Shown piece after piece: positions 32,117 to 43,784 of a stretch of DNA of 64,000 nucleotides. The position numbers and the translations under genes are program-made. The notes beneath the pieces are model-generated. The model made no database searches, was not told the origin of the DNA, and saw nothing but the letters and a program-made list of their open reading frames with translations. This DNA is from Aplectana chamaeleonis. Its lineage: Eukaryota; Nematoda; Chromadorea; Rhabditida; Cosmocercidae. The DNA lies in contig JAPDOI010001717.1 of the NCBI GenBank assembly GCA_029168955.1, positions 1 to 64,000 on the forward strand, given 5' to 3'. Within the stretch, counting starts at the first letter, position 1. Every line of letters starts with the position of its first letter.

Positions 32117-33211
32117 CGGGGATATGCGGCATTTGCCGTTTGTCGTTTATCGGCCATTTTAGGACTTTGCTGCTGCTTTGTCGTTCGCCGCAATTTTTGT
32201 TATTTTTCCGTCAAAACGATGGGGAAGGAAACGCCGCCTGTGCTCGCTTGGTTATGTGGGCACTAGGGGGTAATCCGATTATTCATTGTTCGCTCAACCG
32301 TTATCCGGGAGGTTTTGAGTTATCTGGAGTATTAGTAAATCTGTTTGAAAATGCGAGTTAACTCGCATGGTAACTTCGCAGTAAACTGCAGCTAAACGCG
32401 AGCTTTTTATCTGAAGATTTCCAGGTGAATGGGACCGGACATTGCTGAAACTACTCACTGCTGAAGCCACGTGATCAGACACTAGATACGCATAAAGTAA
32501 AAAAATTCCCGAAAAAATGGTTCATTCATGTCTTTTCTGAAACACATTGACTTAGAAAAATATTTTTGAAGATTTCTAAAATTTCTTTTCAGCTCTCGCA
32601 GTAAGTTCGCGCAAAATCTTCCAACTCTAACGCGAGCTGACTGGAGAAATTGGAATTAGTGTGTGAATGAGGAGGAAAGATGGACAGTTTTTCGGAAAAG
32701 AAGTCCTCCCGGTCGTTTTTTCTAAAGCTATCCATCTTTTCTTCATTCACATTCTATTTCCATTTTTCTGTCAGCTTGCGTAATGTTGCAGTTTTGCGCG
32801 AACTTAACTTTGCGAGATCACCACCCAGTTGTATTATGACTCAATTCATATGAGTTACTTGAGTCGGTTCTAGTTTTGTCAGTAGCGCGGCTACCGATCG
32901 CGGAGCCGCAGAGGCACCACTCCGCGGAGTCGCAGCGGCGATTCCTTTGATTTCCATAAGAGTCCCTCTATGTCTTGTTTTTTTGTTCATCTGATGTCTT
33001 GAAATGAATTACTTCCTCGAATTAGAATTATTAGAATGTTGACTTAAGTATTGAAAAAGAAAAAAGTAGAGGAGGCGGCACATGTGGAATAACTTGCTGG
33101 GCCAATCTAAGCGATGAGGGTTTTTGCCGATTGCCGCTTGCCGGCCGTTTTGGGATTTTCTTGCCGATTCTCGTTTGCCGAAATCTGAAAATCGTTTGCC
33201 GCGCATCCCTG
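32117..33211. mobile_element. hAT-like element with TTGCCG arrays (1.1 kb)
   Basis: The left end reads CGGGGATATGCGGCATTTGC and the right end, on the other strand, CAGGGATGCGCGGCAAACGA, so the termini are inverted. Flanking 8-mers GTGGGTGA (32109-32116) and GTGGGTAT (33212-33219) match at six positions. Both ends are dense in TTGCCG, CGGCAA and related strings (32125-32215; 33115-33205). No transposase is encoded. Related right ends are seen at 52690-52770 and 63424-63493. Confidence 0.65.
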
Positions 33212-33219
33212 GTGGGTAT

Positions 33220-34600
33220 ACTTCACACCAGTGTGTGGAACCTCAGATTTTGCCCCTAGGCTTAGACTGTGCCTTTAGGCCATGTAATTACCAGTGTCTA
33301 GAGATGTTATATTTGTTTGATCTCGTGATCCAGTATGTATGTAGGTTTGTAAGAGAATTTCGCAAATTAAGTTGAACGTTTTCAGAAATATGGACCAGGG
33401 ACAGTGGTACTGTTTTAACGATACCCGCGTTGGAGCCAGTGGGGCCTGAAGAAATCGCGAAAAGTTTTGGTGGCTCAGTATGGCGGATGGTCCACAAGCA
33501 AACACAATAAAATGCCTATATGCTGATGTACCCAGGAAGGAATTAATTGCTGTCAATAACATTACGTTTCGATGCCGGGCACAAGGTTTTTTCTTTAGAT
33601 TAACAAGCCCGGAACTCGTCATTTATTCGCACTGTGGAACTTCCACAGCATATTACCCAACTCAAGAGTCAGTGGAAAGAACAAGAAGCGGAAAGGAAAG
33701 ACAGCGGATATATCTAGCAAATCTTGTTAATGTAGGTCTTTAGTTTTCTCATCTAAGTCCTAAGGAATTCTGAATACGATCTGTTGAGGTAAAAGTTCTC
33801 TCTCCAATACGGTTAGCGACAATGAATCACTTCTCAATGAGCCTTATATTGTGGACATGCCCCTTCGTACGCAAACTCTTTCTGATGTTTACAAACCAGG
33901 TAGGCATTTCTTTCGAAATGGGAAATTTTGCAAGTAAGGATCGGTAACCGTAAGAGGATTTCATCATCGTTCCTAGGCACTAAAATTTTTCGAAGGAAAG
34001 GGTGCGTAGTGTTACTGGAGAGGGCGAAAGTGCCTCTATATTCCGTCATCATAGTCGTGTCTAATACGAGCCACCAGCGAAAGGAGGTTGACCATCCATG
34101 AGGCCTACGTTTCCAGGGCTGAAAGTCTAGCTAAGGTGCGTATATATACTTCCCGGTCAGATTTTGTTCTTAAACCTCCCACTGAACTTCAGAAGAATTG
34201 AGTCCTGCGTCTCAGCTGGTCGGCCAAGCAGTCTGTTGTTTTTGCTTGATGTTTGGAGACCTAGAGGTTCGTTTACGTTTTTCCAACCTCTGTAAACAAA
34301 ATTTCAGTGCAGAGAATCAGAATTCGGTTTTATGAGTTTTCGGTAACAATTTACTCATTCTTCGGAAGAATTAAGCTCAAGTTGTGAAAGAATAACGATT
34401 TTTAAAGACCAACTTCTGTATTGTTTCAAAAGTTTTGAACGAGTTGTAGAAAGGTTGAAGCCGTCCGCTGAAATGCCTATTCCTGTGCTGCACATGATAT
34501 TTACATCGGACCCGAATCAAAAATTTTTTTAGATTTTCCAGTTTCGATTAATCAAAAAAAAACAAGGCCGCAAGTATGCGAGTCAAATGGATAGATTCAA
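33220..34600. other. No gene identified
   Basis: One 87-codon frame (33480-33743) and a few shorter ones are present without recognisable motifs. Sequence is AT-rich, and no long repeat was noticed. Confidence 0.4.
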
Positions 34601-34830
34601 AGTAGCTACACCGGATTATCCGAGTGATCCATATAGAGAGGCTAAACGAATAGTGGGACTCCTCGTATCGAACCGAAAATTCATTTTTCGGTGACTCGGA
34701 ATTTGTATCACACGAGTGTGACGTTTTTTTCGGTGATTAGGATTTTGGATCACTCGGATTTCGTCGATTTTTTTTGTTAATTCGGAATCTGACTATCGGA
34801 ATCGGATACCAGGTCGCATAAAGAAGTTGA
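34600..34830. repeat. Short-motif region (CTCGGAT/ATCCGAG type)
   Basis: Strings ATTATCCGAGTGATCC, TTCGGTGACTCGGAATTTG, GGATCACTCGGATTTCG and ATCGGAATCGGATACC recur in about 220 bp. It looks like an end of another hAT-like element with reiterated short motifs. Termini are not resolved. Confidence 0.35.
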
Positions 34831-34969
34831 AAAAATGTAATATTTATGCAGTGCCATGATGGAAACAGTTAATCAGAAAACGTCTTTGTCCCCCAAATAT
34901 ATGCACGCCAACCATATTTGGAGGAAAATATTGTTCTGTAGCTTTTTCACAGCATCTCCAGACACCCGG

Positions 34970-35160
34970 GGGTACAGGGACGCGGACTTCTAGGTGTCGT
35001 GTGTGGGGAAGCGCACCTTGGAGTGAAGAGGCACAAAGAGAGGCGCAGGCCGGTCGCACCATATCGAGGTAGCCAAGTCGATTTCCCCCAGACGCGGACC
35101 AACACATCGTGGAACGACCAACGCGAAAGTACAGGTTGAATGATTGAGTGCAAACCCGTG
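34970..35160. repeat. Dispersed repeat C, copy 2
   Basis: This is the same family and orientation as 23535-23735, with ACGCGGACTTCTAGGTGTCG as the best-conserved string. It is otherwise anonymous. Confidence 0.65.
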
Positions 35161-35407
35161 TTGTATTCGAGACGCGTGGTCATTCGGGGCGCTGGAAAAA
35201 TCGGAAAACCGCTGTCAGGACTTTGTATGTATGCGGGAGGCAAAAAATTCTCAGCATCGGGCTGCTGAAGTGTTTATTTTTGGAAGAGAACCATCAAAAG
35301 AAGCTGTCGGCCGGGTTCCAGAGTCGATCCAAATCCATTTTGAGCCGATTACGGCCGGTGTGACTTGACATGTAACGCCCGTATTCGCTGAAAAATCGTT
35401 TGGAAGC

Positions 35408-35582
35408 TGTAGTGTCGGATTAGGCGAGGAAGGCAAAGCCTTTCTTATTGACGAAGCAGGAATAGAAGAATGAACATCAGTCATGAAAAATGACACTTAT
35501 ATAGGCAGCCGAGGCCGCCTGTTATTGACATGTGTATCGTGACCTTATCAGAATCTCTCGATCATATCAATGAATGCTTCGC
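35408..35582 (-). repeat. Gypsy2 3' LTR
   Basis: It matches 42744-42936 over TGTAGTGTCGG, TTGACGAAGCAGGAATAG, TATATAGGCAGCCGAGGCCG and GAATCTCTCGATC. Its outer edge is at 35408. The inner edge lacks the first few bases seen in the other LTR. Confidence 0.8.
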
Positions 35583-36980
35583 TTCCTCCCTCCTAAGATT
35601 GACATTGGTGATGCAGGTCTTCTTTGCGGGATGTATATCAAGTTTTGTGGGCGCACGTCTCGTCCTAGTTGGTCGTTCAGCAATAGTTGGCAAGATGGGC
35701 GTCGGCGCGAAACGTTGGTCTTCCGCAATAGCCGTAGACTCGGTTATAGACTCGCTGTGGTCGGTAATAGAGTCTTCACCGCTGGATAGGTGTGTATCAT
35801 GGGGACACGTGTCTCCGGGACATGTACTACACGGCAAGAGAGGCAGGTCGAACTGATTCATGAGCGTCGATGTAGCAGTAGGACACGTTCTGGGACGTAA
35901 TTGGTTGGCTTGATGTCTCCAGCATTGGTCCTCGACTCGAACATTGTAGATACATTGTCCATGACGAAGTAGTACATGTCCCGGAGACCGTTTGGGATGT
36001 CCGGATCGATGATCACGGACCCATTCAAAGTCGCCTCTTTCGAATAGCTTCGGGCGTGCTCCGTGGTGCTTGTTGAACTGGACCTCCATTTTCTGATTTC
36101 GTTGGCAATAACGGACCTCAGTCGTGGTGGATGGCTTCAGTAGTGATAAAGTAGTTCGAAGGCATCTCCCCCAGAAGAAAGCTTCAGCGGGTGATTGTCC
36201 TCCTGGGTAGCACTGAACATAGTGACCGGCGGTAGTGCAGTAGGAAATCTTTGAATCCCGCATCCTGTGTCGTTCCCTCCCTCCTAAGTTCTTGAAGGGC
36301 TCGCTTGAACGGTATCAACAAACTTCTCCGCTTGACCGTTTGGATTGCGGATGAAATGGGGGGAGTGAGCGGAGATGTTTGATTCCATTCCTTGCGCAGA
36401 AATCGCTGAAATCCTTGGAAGTGAACTGTGTTCCATTGTCCGTTACGGAGTGTTTGTGGGTAACCGAACTGAGCAAACAGACGTTGAAATTCCTTTGATC
36501 GTCGCTATTGATGTTGTAGACGGCATTTCGATGATTTCCGGCCAACTTCGAGAATGCGTCGACAATTGCTGGCAAGAACATTCGTCCATCAACAGGTCAG
36601 CAGCGAAGTCGGCGTGTATACGAATCCATGGTTTGCGTTCAACTGGCCACGAGCAGAGTGCGGTGTTTTTGATCAGGTTTTTGGCAGATTCCTGACAGGC
36701 AGTACAAGATCTGACCCCTTTTCCTCGATATCCTTGTCAATGTTCGTCCAGTAACAGTAATTTCTAGCAAAGCATCTTCATCCTCGACATTCCAGGATAG
36801 CCGTTGTGTGTAAGTCTTGAAGGAACGGCGGTTTGTAGAGAATTCGGTATGACGATGCGATTTCCAAACATAACGCATCCTCGCAGGGTTGCAAGATTCT
36901 TGCGGGTACTGTTGAAAAGAAGTAGGCGGTTTCTTGACTTATTTGGCCAGTGCCAAGTTTGGACGCATTGTAAGTACATC
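35583..36980 (-). pseudogene. Gypsy2 integrase remnants
   Basis: Reading on the minus strand, 36764-36979 and 36639-36878 contain pieces of the N-terminal zinc module (NGYPGMSRMKML resembles GHPGIVRMK). At 36315-36581 is the core: [26 protein letters not shown] (second catalytic Asp) and [13 protein letters not shown] (the expected AE is damaged). At 35562-36263 is the C-terminal part with GGQSPAEAFFWGRCLRTTLSLL and SGHPKRSPGHVLLRHGQCIYNV, which corresponds to the GPY/F-like end. At least four frame breaks are needed to join these pieces. Confidence 0.7.
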
Positions 36981-37064
36981 TTTCAGTAAGGGGTCCTTGA
37001 GGGTTTTCTGGCAACTTAACATCCGCAGTCATAGGTAGCTTAGTAGTCGCATCTGTGAACAAAT

Positions 37065-37514
37065 TCACGACGTCGACGTTGATTTCCGCGCAGTGACGAC
37101 GTCTTCCTGCAGCGGTGCAGATCGGTGAGCAATGAGGCGGGAGAGAGCGTCGGCTTGTCCAAAATCGTTCGTGGCTCTGTGCTCAATCGTGAAATTGTAG
37201 TTGTGCAATATCAGAGACCAGCGTTGTAGTCGATTAGCCGTGTAGACGGGGGATTCCTTTCTTGCTCCCATATATGGCAAGAAGTGGCTTGTCGGTCCGT
37301 CCAGTAATTTGAAAATGACGTCCGTGGAGGAAGCGGTGGAACTTCCGCACAGCAAACACGAGAGGAGAAACGATGGATATAACTGCTCCGATCCCATAAT
37401 CTGATGCATCGGCCGCGACGACAATTTCTTTGGAGGGGTCGTAATGTGTGAGCAGTAAATCCGATGTCAGAACCTCTTTAGCGCGATCAAAGGCTCGTTG
37501 ACAGTCGGATGACC
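37065..37514 (-). pseudogene. Gypsy2 RNase H remnant
   Basis: The sequence RC of 37385-37514 codes for KWSSDCQRAFDRAKEVL and VVAADASDYGIG-type residues, typical of the Gypsy RNase H start. The frame at 37065-37424 gives ANRLQRWSLILHNYNFTIEH and DFGQADALSRLIAHRS, the end of the domain, which is just as in Gypsy1. Its upstream neighbour (RT) lies across the nested element at 37523-40382. Confidence 0.7.
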
Positions 37515-37522
37515 ATTTGAAC
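37515..37522. repeat. 8-bp target-site duplication of the nested element (left)
   Basis: ATTTGAAC is repeated exactly at 40383-40390. In an uninterrupted Gypsy frame, PFKWSSDC, it would occur once. Confidence 0.85.
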
Positions 37523-40382
37523 TATACATTCCATCCGATGGCCAAAATGGCGTCGGATCGGATTTTCGGATATTGCCGATTTCGCAAAACCGACTCATCG
37601 GATAAATCGGATACTGTCCCAAACGAGAATTTCGGATAGCGGATCCTATCCGAAACCAGAATTTTTGATCGGATCGGATATCGGATATCCGATCGGATAA
37701 AATCGGATTCACCGGATAATTCGGATGAAAAAACGGATAAGAAAATTTTTTTAGTAGTACCGTGGATTCAACCCCGTGTATTCAAGCAAATACATTCTGT
37801 AGCCACGAGCATACGCGTCGCGGTCCGGTGTGTGTCGCGCTCGCGGCGAACACTGAAAGCCCCACACCGTTTAGAGTAGTCTTCAGCGCTTTAAAGGAGT
37901 AAATGGAAATCATCTGTGACGAGAAATGAACGCAGGAAAGCAAATTATGCCCCTGGACATGTCAGTTTACTTGGTTTCACCCTGAAGCAGGGATGTCGCG
38001 TCGCCGCGCAACTCTGTCGCGCGCGGCGCTCGCCAACAACGACGCGGCACGCACGGGTGAGAAACTAGTCCTCCCCTGCAACCGGTGAGAGCACATAACT
38101 GACCAAAAAAGACCTGCCACAGAATCATGGTTTAGCGGGCCGTTGCGACCAATCTCAGTAGGGCTACGACCCCTTACCTTGTTAAACGAAACCTTGGAAA
38201 AAATCCGAATTCGTTACGAACTTCCCCTTCTGGAGCAAACATTGAGCTTGAAAATTATATGATCCCTGCAGAATTAACGCTGTCGCAGCAAGGGAACCAC
38301 CGTGCAATCGTACATAGCCACGCGCATTTTCCCGTGCCGCCGCATCGTAGAGTACACACCAACCGAGGGTTTCCTGCCTCCGCAATTCAGAATCGTTTGA
38401 TTACGACACGGGAAAATGGGTAGGGACAAGTGCCGAAACCGAAGCAAGGCTAGTTCTTTTGCACACTTCCTCTGTTGTCTTCAACATAACTTCGAAGGAC
38501 ACAACATCAATTAATTTTAACACAAAACTACGGGTTACGCGGAACGTGCCACATATTTCACGGTAGAGCGCGTCCCCGCCGTTGCACCGTCAACCCGTTT
38601 TCCACCGCCTAATAACCGTCTCCGTGTATTGAATCTCTCTTTATCTGCGGTACAACCAACAATTCGGACTCTCCCCGTTTTTGCTCCCGCCGTCGCACCG
38701 ACAAAGCCTTTTTACCCCGCCGAACAACCATCAGCGTGTCTGAGTCCTATTGGAAGAACGTCGCCCGAGAGTTATGAACACAAGATTCGCGTTTTAATAA
38801 AGCGTCCGAACAAAGCACGTTCCTCCGAAACCTGTCCGTGAAATTTACAAATACAACACTTTTTGTCTTCCTGAGAGCTCAAAATCATTTGTGTGCCATC
38901 ATCAGGAGCACACTTATTTCGCAGAATCATATAAAATCTGGAAACGCTTACACTTCCCTTTTACACTTAGTGTGGATGGCTTTTGATGGCAATAATGTAT
39001 CGCTGAGATTGAACAAATTGAATTAATACCGCAAACTGCAAAGTTTTTCCCGCATCTAAGGCCCCCGTCAGACTTGGTCGAAAAACCGACCGAGTCCGGC
39101 TAAATCCGGGGCAGAAAAAAACCGACCTTCTCAAGCGTAATCGCGAGGTCGGCGGCAGAGTTAAAACGCCCCTTTGCAATGAAATTGATCGGATCACAAA
39201 GCTGAAGTCAGCGGAGAGTTTCCGGCATGACTCATAACTGCCGAAGTTTTCCGTGGTAATGTCTCATAAATGGCCGAGTTTTTCGGGTCAATGTGTTGCA
39301 GTTTCTGCACTGTTTTTTCCTGACACTCTCTCGTGTAGAGCGCGGAAATGGCAGCCCATTAAATGTATACGCTGCGCTTGGATGTGAGGTGTTTGTGCTT
39401 GTGTGGTGATTGACATTGTTCGGAATATCGACGCTCTGGCGGGATGTAGGTGGCAGAGTTGAATCGCCAGTGCTGCCTCTCGACCTGCACGCGGAGTTTT
39501 CGGCATGATTGGGGGAGTTTTTCCGGGCTTAGCCCGCCCCTTTTTCGTTTTCGAGCGGCGGCATCGCTACCTGTTCAACTACCCTCAACCGGCCACCGGA
39601 GCCCAGCGAGTGTGTGAGTTAGTGCAATGGATCTGCCCGTGTAAGCGAACGTGAAACACCCGTATCGACTGGGTGTGGATTGCGGTTGCAATGAGTCGGT
39701 CGCATTCTGACTCAGTGGGTTGATTTTCTGCACCCGACTGTCACCTATTTCGGTGCGTATCGATCGGGTGGGACTCGGTTCATCGACCATCTCTGACGGC
39801 GGCCTAAGGACTTGCAAAACGAAATAAGGCCTCTCCACTTCACGAAATACCCCTATCACATGTTATGCAGTTATTTTGTGATATTATGTCCCCCTTCATT
39901 ATAAAATATTTGTATTTGTTCAGCCATGCATGTAGTGAAGTGTCAAAATCCATTCCTCACACATGCTTAATCAGCGATTCCGCAAACCGTCAATAGCGCG
40001 CTCTACTGCGAATTCGCGCATGACCTCTACGCGACCGCGTTCGAAGCTAGCTTTCGTTACGGCGGGCGCAATTCTATCCCGTTTTCATCCGAAATTATCC
40101 GATATTCATCCGATAATTATCCGATTTTTATCCGAAAAAAATCACGATTTTTATCCGATCGATTATCCGTTTTTATCCGATTATCCGGTTTTCTGATCGG
40201 ATCGCTTCGATTTTCACTTTTTCCGGATATCGGATAATTCCGGAATATCGTGTTTTTCGTCTGATCGGATTTCGGATCAATCCGAAATCGCCACTTTGAC
40301 GTCGGATCGGATTTCGGATAATTATCCGATCGGATTATCCGACCCGGATATCCGAAACCGACTCCGTCGGATGGAATGTATA
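37523..40382. mobile_element. Nested inverted-repeat element with ATCCGAT arrays (2.86 kb)
   Basis: The ends are inverted: TATACATTCCATCCGATGG on the left and TATACATTCCATCCGACGG on the other strand at the right. It has an exact 8-bp duplication, as hAT elements make, although the ends lack the usual CAG start. Both ends (37530-37730; 40080-40375) consist of ATCCGAT/ATCGGAT repeats, often as ATCCGATCGGAT palindromes. The 2.3-kb interior has no transposase. It holds a hAT-like end-type string at 37986 (CAGGGATGTCGCGTCGCC) and a Harbinger-like element at 39060-39804. Confidence 0.75.
39060..39804. mobile_element. Harbinger-like non-autonomous element (745 bp)
   Basis: The inverted ends are GGCCCCCGTCAGACTTGGTC on the left and GGCCGCCGTCAGAGATGGTC on the other strand at the right, with TAA at both flanks (39057-39059; 39805-39807). 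Three-bp TWA duplications and GG-starting ends fit PIF/Harbinger. No transposase frame is seen. Confidence 0.65.
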
Positions 40383-40389
40383 ATTTGAA

Positions 40390-41225
40390 CGGCACGTCCT
40401 TTTTGAGCAGGTTGTTCAGTGGTGCACGTAACTGGCGCATTTCCTGAACGAAGGCTCCGTAATGATTAAGTGGACCCAGAAAAGATCGCACCTGTCCGAT
40501 TTCCCTGGGTCGTGGCATCTGCTTGATAGCAGCGATTTTTTCGGGGTCTGGGTGGCGTCCATTTCCATCGATATTATTGCCCAGATATCGGATCTGAGCC
40601 ATCAGGAAGTAGCACTTCTCGATACGAACGCGGAAGCCGTAGTTTCGGATCTATTTGAATAGGGCTTCCAAATTGACGTTGTGTTCCTCGATATTGCGGC
40701 CAGTGACGGTGACGTCGTCGAGGTAAGCTGCAGAATCCGTCCAGATCCAGCAATCATGCGGAATCGATAATTTGCTGGAAGATGCCAGGTGCAGATTTCG
40801 CTCGAAGGGCAAACGATTGTAGCGAAATAGTCCTCTGCGGGTATTAATCGTCAGTAAAGCTCCTTTGAAGCGTCGTCGACTTCTACTTGTAAGTATGCGT
40901 CCAGCGAAGTCGATCTGCGTAAATACTACCGTTCCACCATTGAGTTTTGTGAAAACATCGTCCGGAGTGGAGCAGCGGGTGCTGGTGCGACATCAGCGCG
41001 TCGTTGAGGCCAATTGAGTAATCGGCATAAAAAAAAAGCGAAGAGTTCCATTAACTTTTTCTTCACCACGACGATCAGGTGCAGCCCATCCTGGAAGTAG
41101 GTCACAGGAGATAACACGTCTTCATTCAGTAGTCGGTCGATCTCCTTGTCCCAGAGCGGCGACGTTGGGCTTACGGTACAGGGCAATTTCTTTTTGAAAA
41201 TAGGTTGGGCATTGGCTCTCAGCAT
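40390..41225 (-). pseudogene. Gypsy2 reverse transcriptase remnant
   Basis: From 5' to 3' on the minus strand, 40926-41225 has FKKKLPCTVSPTSPLWDKEI and DRLLNEDVLSPV, the usual RT start (pro-basic peptide, then L...G(V/I)(I/L)..V). The middle, near 40700-40900, holds palm motifs only in broken frames. At 40383-40602 comes IRYLGNNIDGNGRHPDPEKI, VRSFLGPLNHYGAFV and APLNNLLKKDVPFK. The active-site box reads LDDVTVTG on the reverse of about 40690-40720. The segment ends exactly where the nested element interrupts it. Confidence 0.7.
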
Positions 41226-41599
41226 CAGCGTTGCTTTGGTAGTTGTGCAGCGTCCGAAGGACCAGATTTGGAAGACGTCAGCGTACCTCGTGCTTCAAGA
41301 TTTAGCAACGCCGGTAACGGCATCTCGTGCAGCGGAGGCTTGGTCTAAAAACGATCGTACTGTGAATCTGATACTTTCTCACCATGTTGTAGAGGTCTGT
41401 GGCAATTGTTTGATCCACGGCATCCCGAAGACCTTGCATTCATCTTGGGTTTACGAAACAAGTTCCACGTCCAGGGCAGTGTCCTCCAGATGATATGTTG
41501 ACGCTGAAGTCAGCTTCGAAGCAAACCACAAATTTCCAGAGGCGTTCCATTTTGCGGCATAGCCAGTGAGGTCCAGTTTCATGGAGGGAAGCGCTTCCC

Positions 41600-42720
41600 G
41601 AGTTGTTTTCAATTCTTATCAGAGATCATAGTGATTTCTGCGCCGGTATCAAGTAGTAGTTGAGTAGGATGATCATTGATTGTGACTTCCAGGTGAGGTG
41701 GTCATCCCTTTTGAGAGCGGCAATGATGTTTTTGATCCTGACGTTTACAGCGATAGTGGTTGGTCGGTCCTCGTAATGGCGTTGCAAGCGATTCCTTATC
41801 GTCTTGATCCGGCGAAGAACGCATTGTAGTTCGTAATTCTTTTGTTGTCTGTGCATGCTTCGACGGCTGCTGATTGGCCGCTTCCTTCGCTTGAAGTTCT
41901 GGCGGCGAACGATATTGATCCCGACGGATCGCCTTCGAGTAGTCTGGCGTCTTCTTTATACGATTTGATAAGCTGGCATTCCGGCTGTAAAAGGTCTTTG
42001 AGTGTTACCTTCTCGGGTTGATCCAGCTTTCGCGAGTAGTTTGTGTGCGACGTATTCGGCAGAAGTGCGCATGTCCCTTGGAATCCAGCAAGCTTTAAGA
42101 ATAAGCTTTGTAGACCATCGAAGTCGATTATTATCGCCTCCAGTCGTTGGCATCCGTACATTTTCGTCGCTACCATTGGCTTCATAACTATTAAACTCCT
42201 GACTTTCGTATCGGGCTTTGAAACATTCGAATCGACGACGAAAAAGGGTCTTTGCAGAACCGAATTGAGCGTGTCAAAGTACCTCGGTGACTTCTTTCCA
42301 GGAAGAAGTTCCGAGGCGGTTGCTTCTGAGCGAAATCGCACTGAGTCAGCATTCGGTGGCAGTCTTGCATCGAGGCGAAGGGCACGAGAGCAGGCGTGTC
42401 TTGTCCGGCCTCAGTCAAGGTCGTTGCCATTCGTTGTCAGAATAGGCCCTGAGTACCGCTTGAGCCATATATCGAACGTGCGACCTTGATCGGGATCATA
42501 GGAGGATTTTTCCATACGTCGATACGGTGAGTTCAGGCTACTGCATGCTTGTCCTTGAATCACCTATTGGGCTGAATATAGGGGCTTATGTGGTGCCAAT
42601 GGTCATCTTCTCCATCAACTGTTGCAGTGCCAGTCCTTTGTTGATCCATTCGTTGGGCCTGGATGTCAAGGCTGCTTTTGAACAAAGCTTGAAGAAGGGC
42701 AGGAGGAGTATCCATCGCGG
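41600..42720 (-). pseudogene. Gypsy2 gag and protease remnants
   Basis: The frame at 41796-42341 has YFDTLNSVLQRPFFVV-like capsid sequence, matching the SETVSTLKDMFD position of Gypsy1 gag. Further on are LKDLLQPECQLIKSYKEDARLL and other alternating-frame segments. Around 41626-41660 the reverse strand codes QLLLDTGAEIT-like protease residues (ATCAAGTAGTAGTTGAG on the plus strand). A gag start (LQQLMEKM) lies near 42600-42640. No continuous frame remains, and zinc knuckles were not seen clearly. Confidence 0.5.
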
Positions 42721-42729
42721 TAGTCGACC

Positions 42730-42741
42730 TCCTGATCGCCG
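42730..42741 (-). promoter_or_regulatory. Gypsy2 primer-binding site
   Basis: On the minus strand CGGCGATCAGGA begins two bases after the 5' LTR. It differs from Gypsy1's site only in the first base. Confidence 0.6.
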
Positions 42742-42743
42742 AG

Positions 42744-42936
42744 TGTAGTGTCGGAGTATAGGCGAGGAGAGAGCAAGTCTTCATTGACGAAGCAGGAATA
42801 GCAGAATGAACATTACTCATGAAAAATGTCCCACTTATATAGGCAGCCGAGGCCGCCTGTTATTGACATGTAGTATTGTGACCTTTATCAGAATCTCTCG
42901 ATCCTTAATATCACTGAATGCTTCTGGCTTCCAACA
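42744..42936 (-). repeat. Gypsy2 5' LTR (193 bp)
   Basis: On the minus strand it begins TGTTGGAAGCC and ends ACACTACA. TATATAGG-type sequence (about 42837) could serve as the TATA region on either strand. The partner is at 35408-35582. Confidence 0.8.
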
Positions 42937-42969
42937 GAATCGTTGCTCCGGAAGAGAGGGCTCTCAAAT

Positions 42970-43200
42970 TGGTTCTTCTCTCTTCTTCTGCAGCCGCAGG
43001 AAGGTTTTTGTCAAAGGTTTGAGAAACGGGCGACTGAAGTTGGATCTCGTCCACAAATCCACATTGTTGTCAGTTTGGTGGGCCCTTTGGGCAATCGAAT
43101 TGGTGCTCAGTCGTGTGGCCACGGCTACCACACTCCGGGCACTCGTCATTCCAGAAAGTTAGAGCGTCATAGAATTCCAGGCCAGAGAATTAATGTCACT
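42970..43200 (-). mobile_element. Family A 3'-end fragment
   Basis: On the minus strand this codes DLWTRSNFSRPFLKPLTKTF followed by RLQKKREE, which is the extreme C-terminus and AAG tail of family A. Upstream is a CPECG-like finger remnant (CCGGGCACTCGTC on the plus strand near 43134). It ends at about 43200. Gypsy2's 5' LTR lies 30 bp away. Confidence 0.7.
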
Positions 43201-43204
43201 TTGA

Positions 43205-43330
43205 AATACGAGACGTTTCCAGGGCGTTTCCAAGCCGTCTCTTCGCACCATTTCGGTAACGCGTTGGTGGCCAACGCATTGTTTTGAGTCGAAAACTCCG
43301 GGAACAAAAAGCATCGTGAACACTGCCTTT
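43205..43330. repeat. Right half of the TTCACGATG MITE family
   Basis: The end GCATCGTGAACACTGCCTTT and the preceding TCGAAAACTCC region align with the right half of the element at 46827-47315. The left half is missing. Confidence 0.45.
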
Positions 43331-43784
43331 AAGTCTTACACAATTATTATTACTTTTTATTACGTTAATTACTTTAGTAGTTGCTGTGCACGTCGCAGAA
43401 ATTTGACTAGAGCACATCCAGCAAATTCCTTTTTTATGTGCGAAACTGTGCACCTATGCACGAATTGGCATCTTTGTGCTTTAATAACTTTAAATCCTTA
43501 GCGTGTTTGTCGCCGAGGAACCTTCTCAGTTTCACTTCAGCTGTTTTCGAACGACACAGGTTTTTGCAGATTTCTCAAGTACTTTATCCATCGTAGAGCA
43601 CTGGCCTTTAAAGCGGCGGGTGTCTCCGCGACAGGCGTGTCGCTGTCGCTGTATGCAGAGCAGACGCGACCGTGTGTCGCAAAGTATACCAAACCCCTTA
43701 TGCGCAAAAAGTCTGCGCTGATGGAAGCGCAGGAAACGCGGCGTAATTTTCGCAATGCGCGACAATCGCAGACGACGACAATCG

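Larger units (their letters stand above)
35408..42936 (-). mobile_element. Gypsy2: degraded Ty3/Gypsy element with a nested insertion
   Basis: The minus strand has the 5' LTR at 42744-42936, primer-binding site at 42730-42741, gag/protease remnants (41600-42720), RT (40390-41225), RNase H (37065-37510), integrase (35600-36980), polypurine tract (about 35583-35597) and 3' LTR at 35408-35582. Flanking GAAGC (35403-35407) and GAATC (42937-42941) are a possible 5-bp target duplication with one mismatch. RT and RNase H are separated by the 2.86-kb element at 37523-40382. Every frame is broken, so the element is older than Gypsy1. Confidence 0.82.

Noticed and set aside
33480..33743. 87-codon frame as a host gene
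   Set aside because: It has no recognisable motif, splice context or neighbouring exons.
36375..36695. Plus-strand frame of 106 codons within Gypsy2
   Set aside because: It is antisense to the integrase core, which gives a clear [13 protein letters not shown] match on the minus strand.
37523..40382. Transposase gene inside the nested element
   Set aside because: The interior open frames are under 100 codons and show no hAT dimerisation or DDE motifs.
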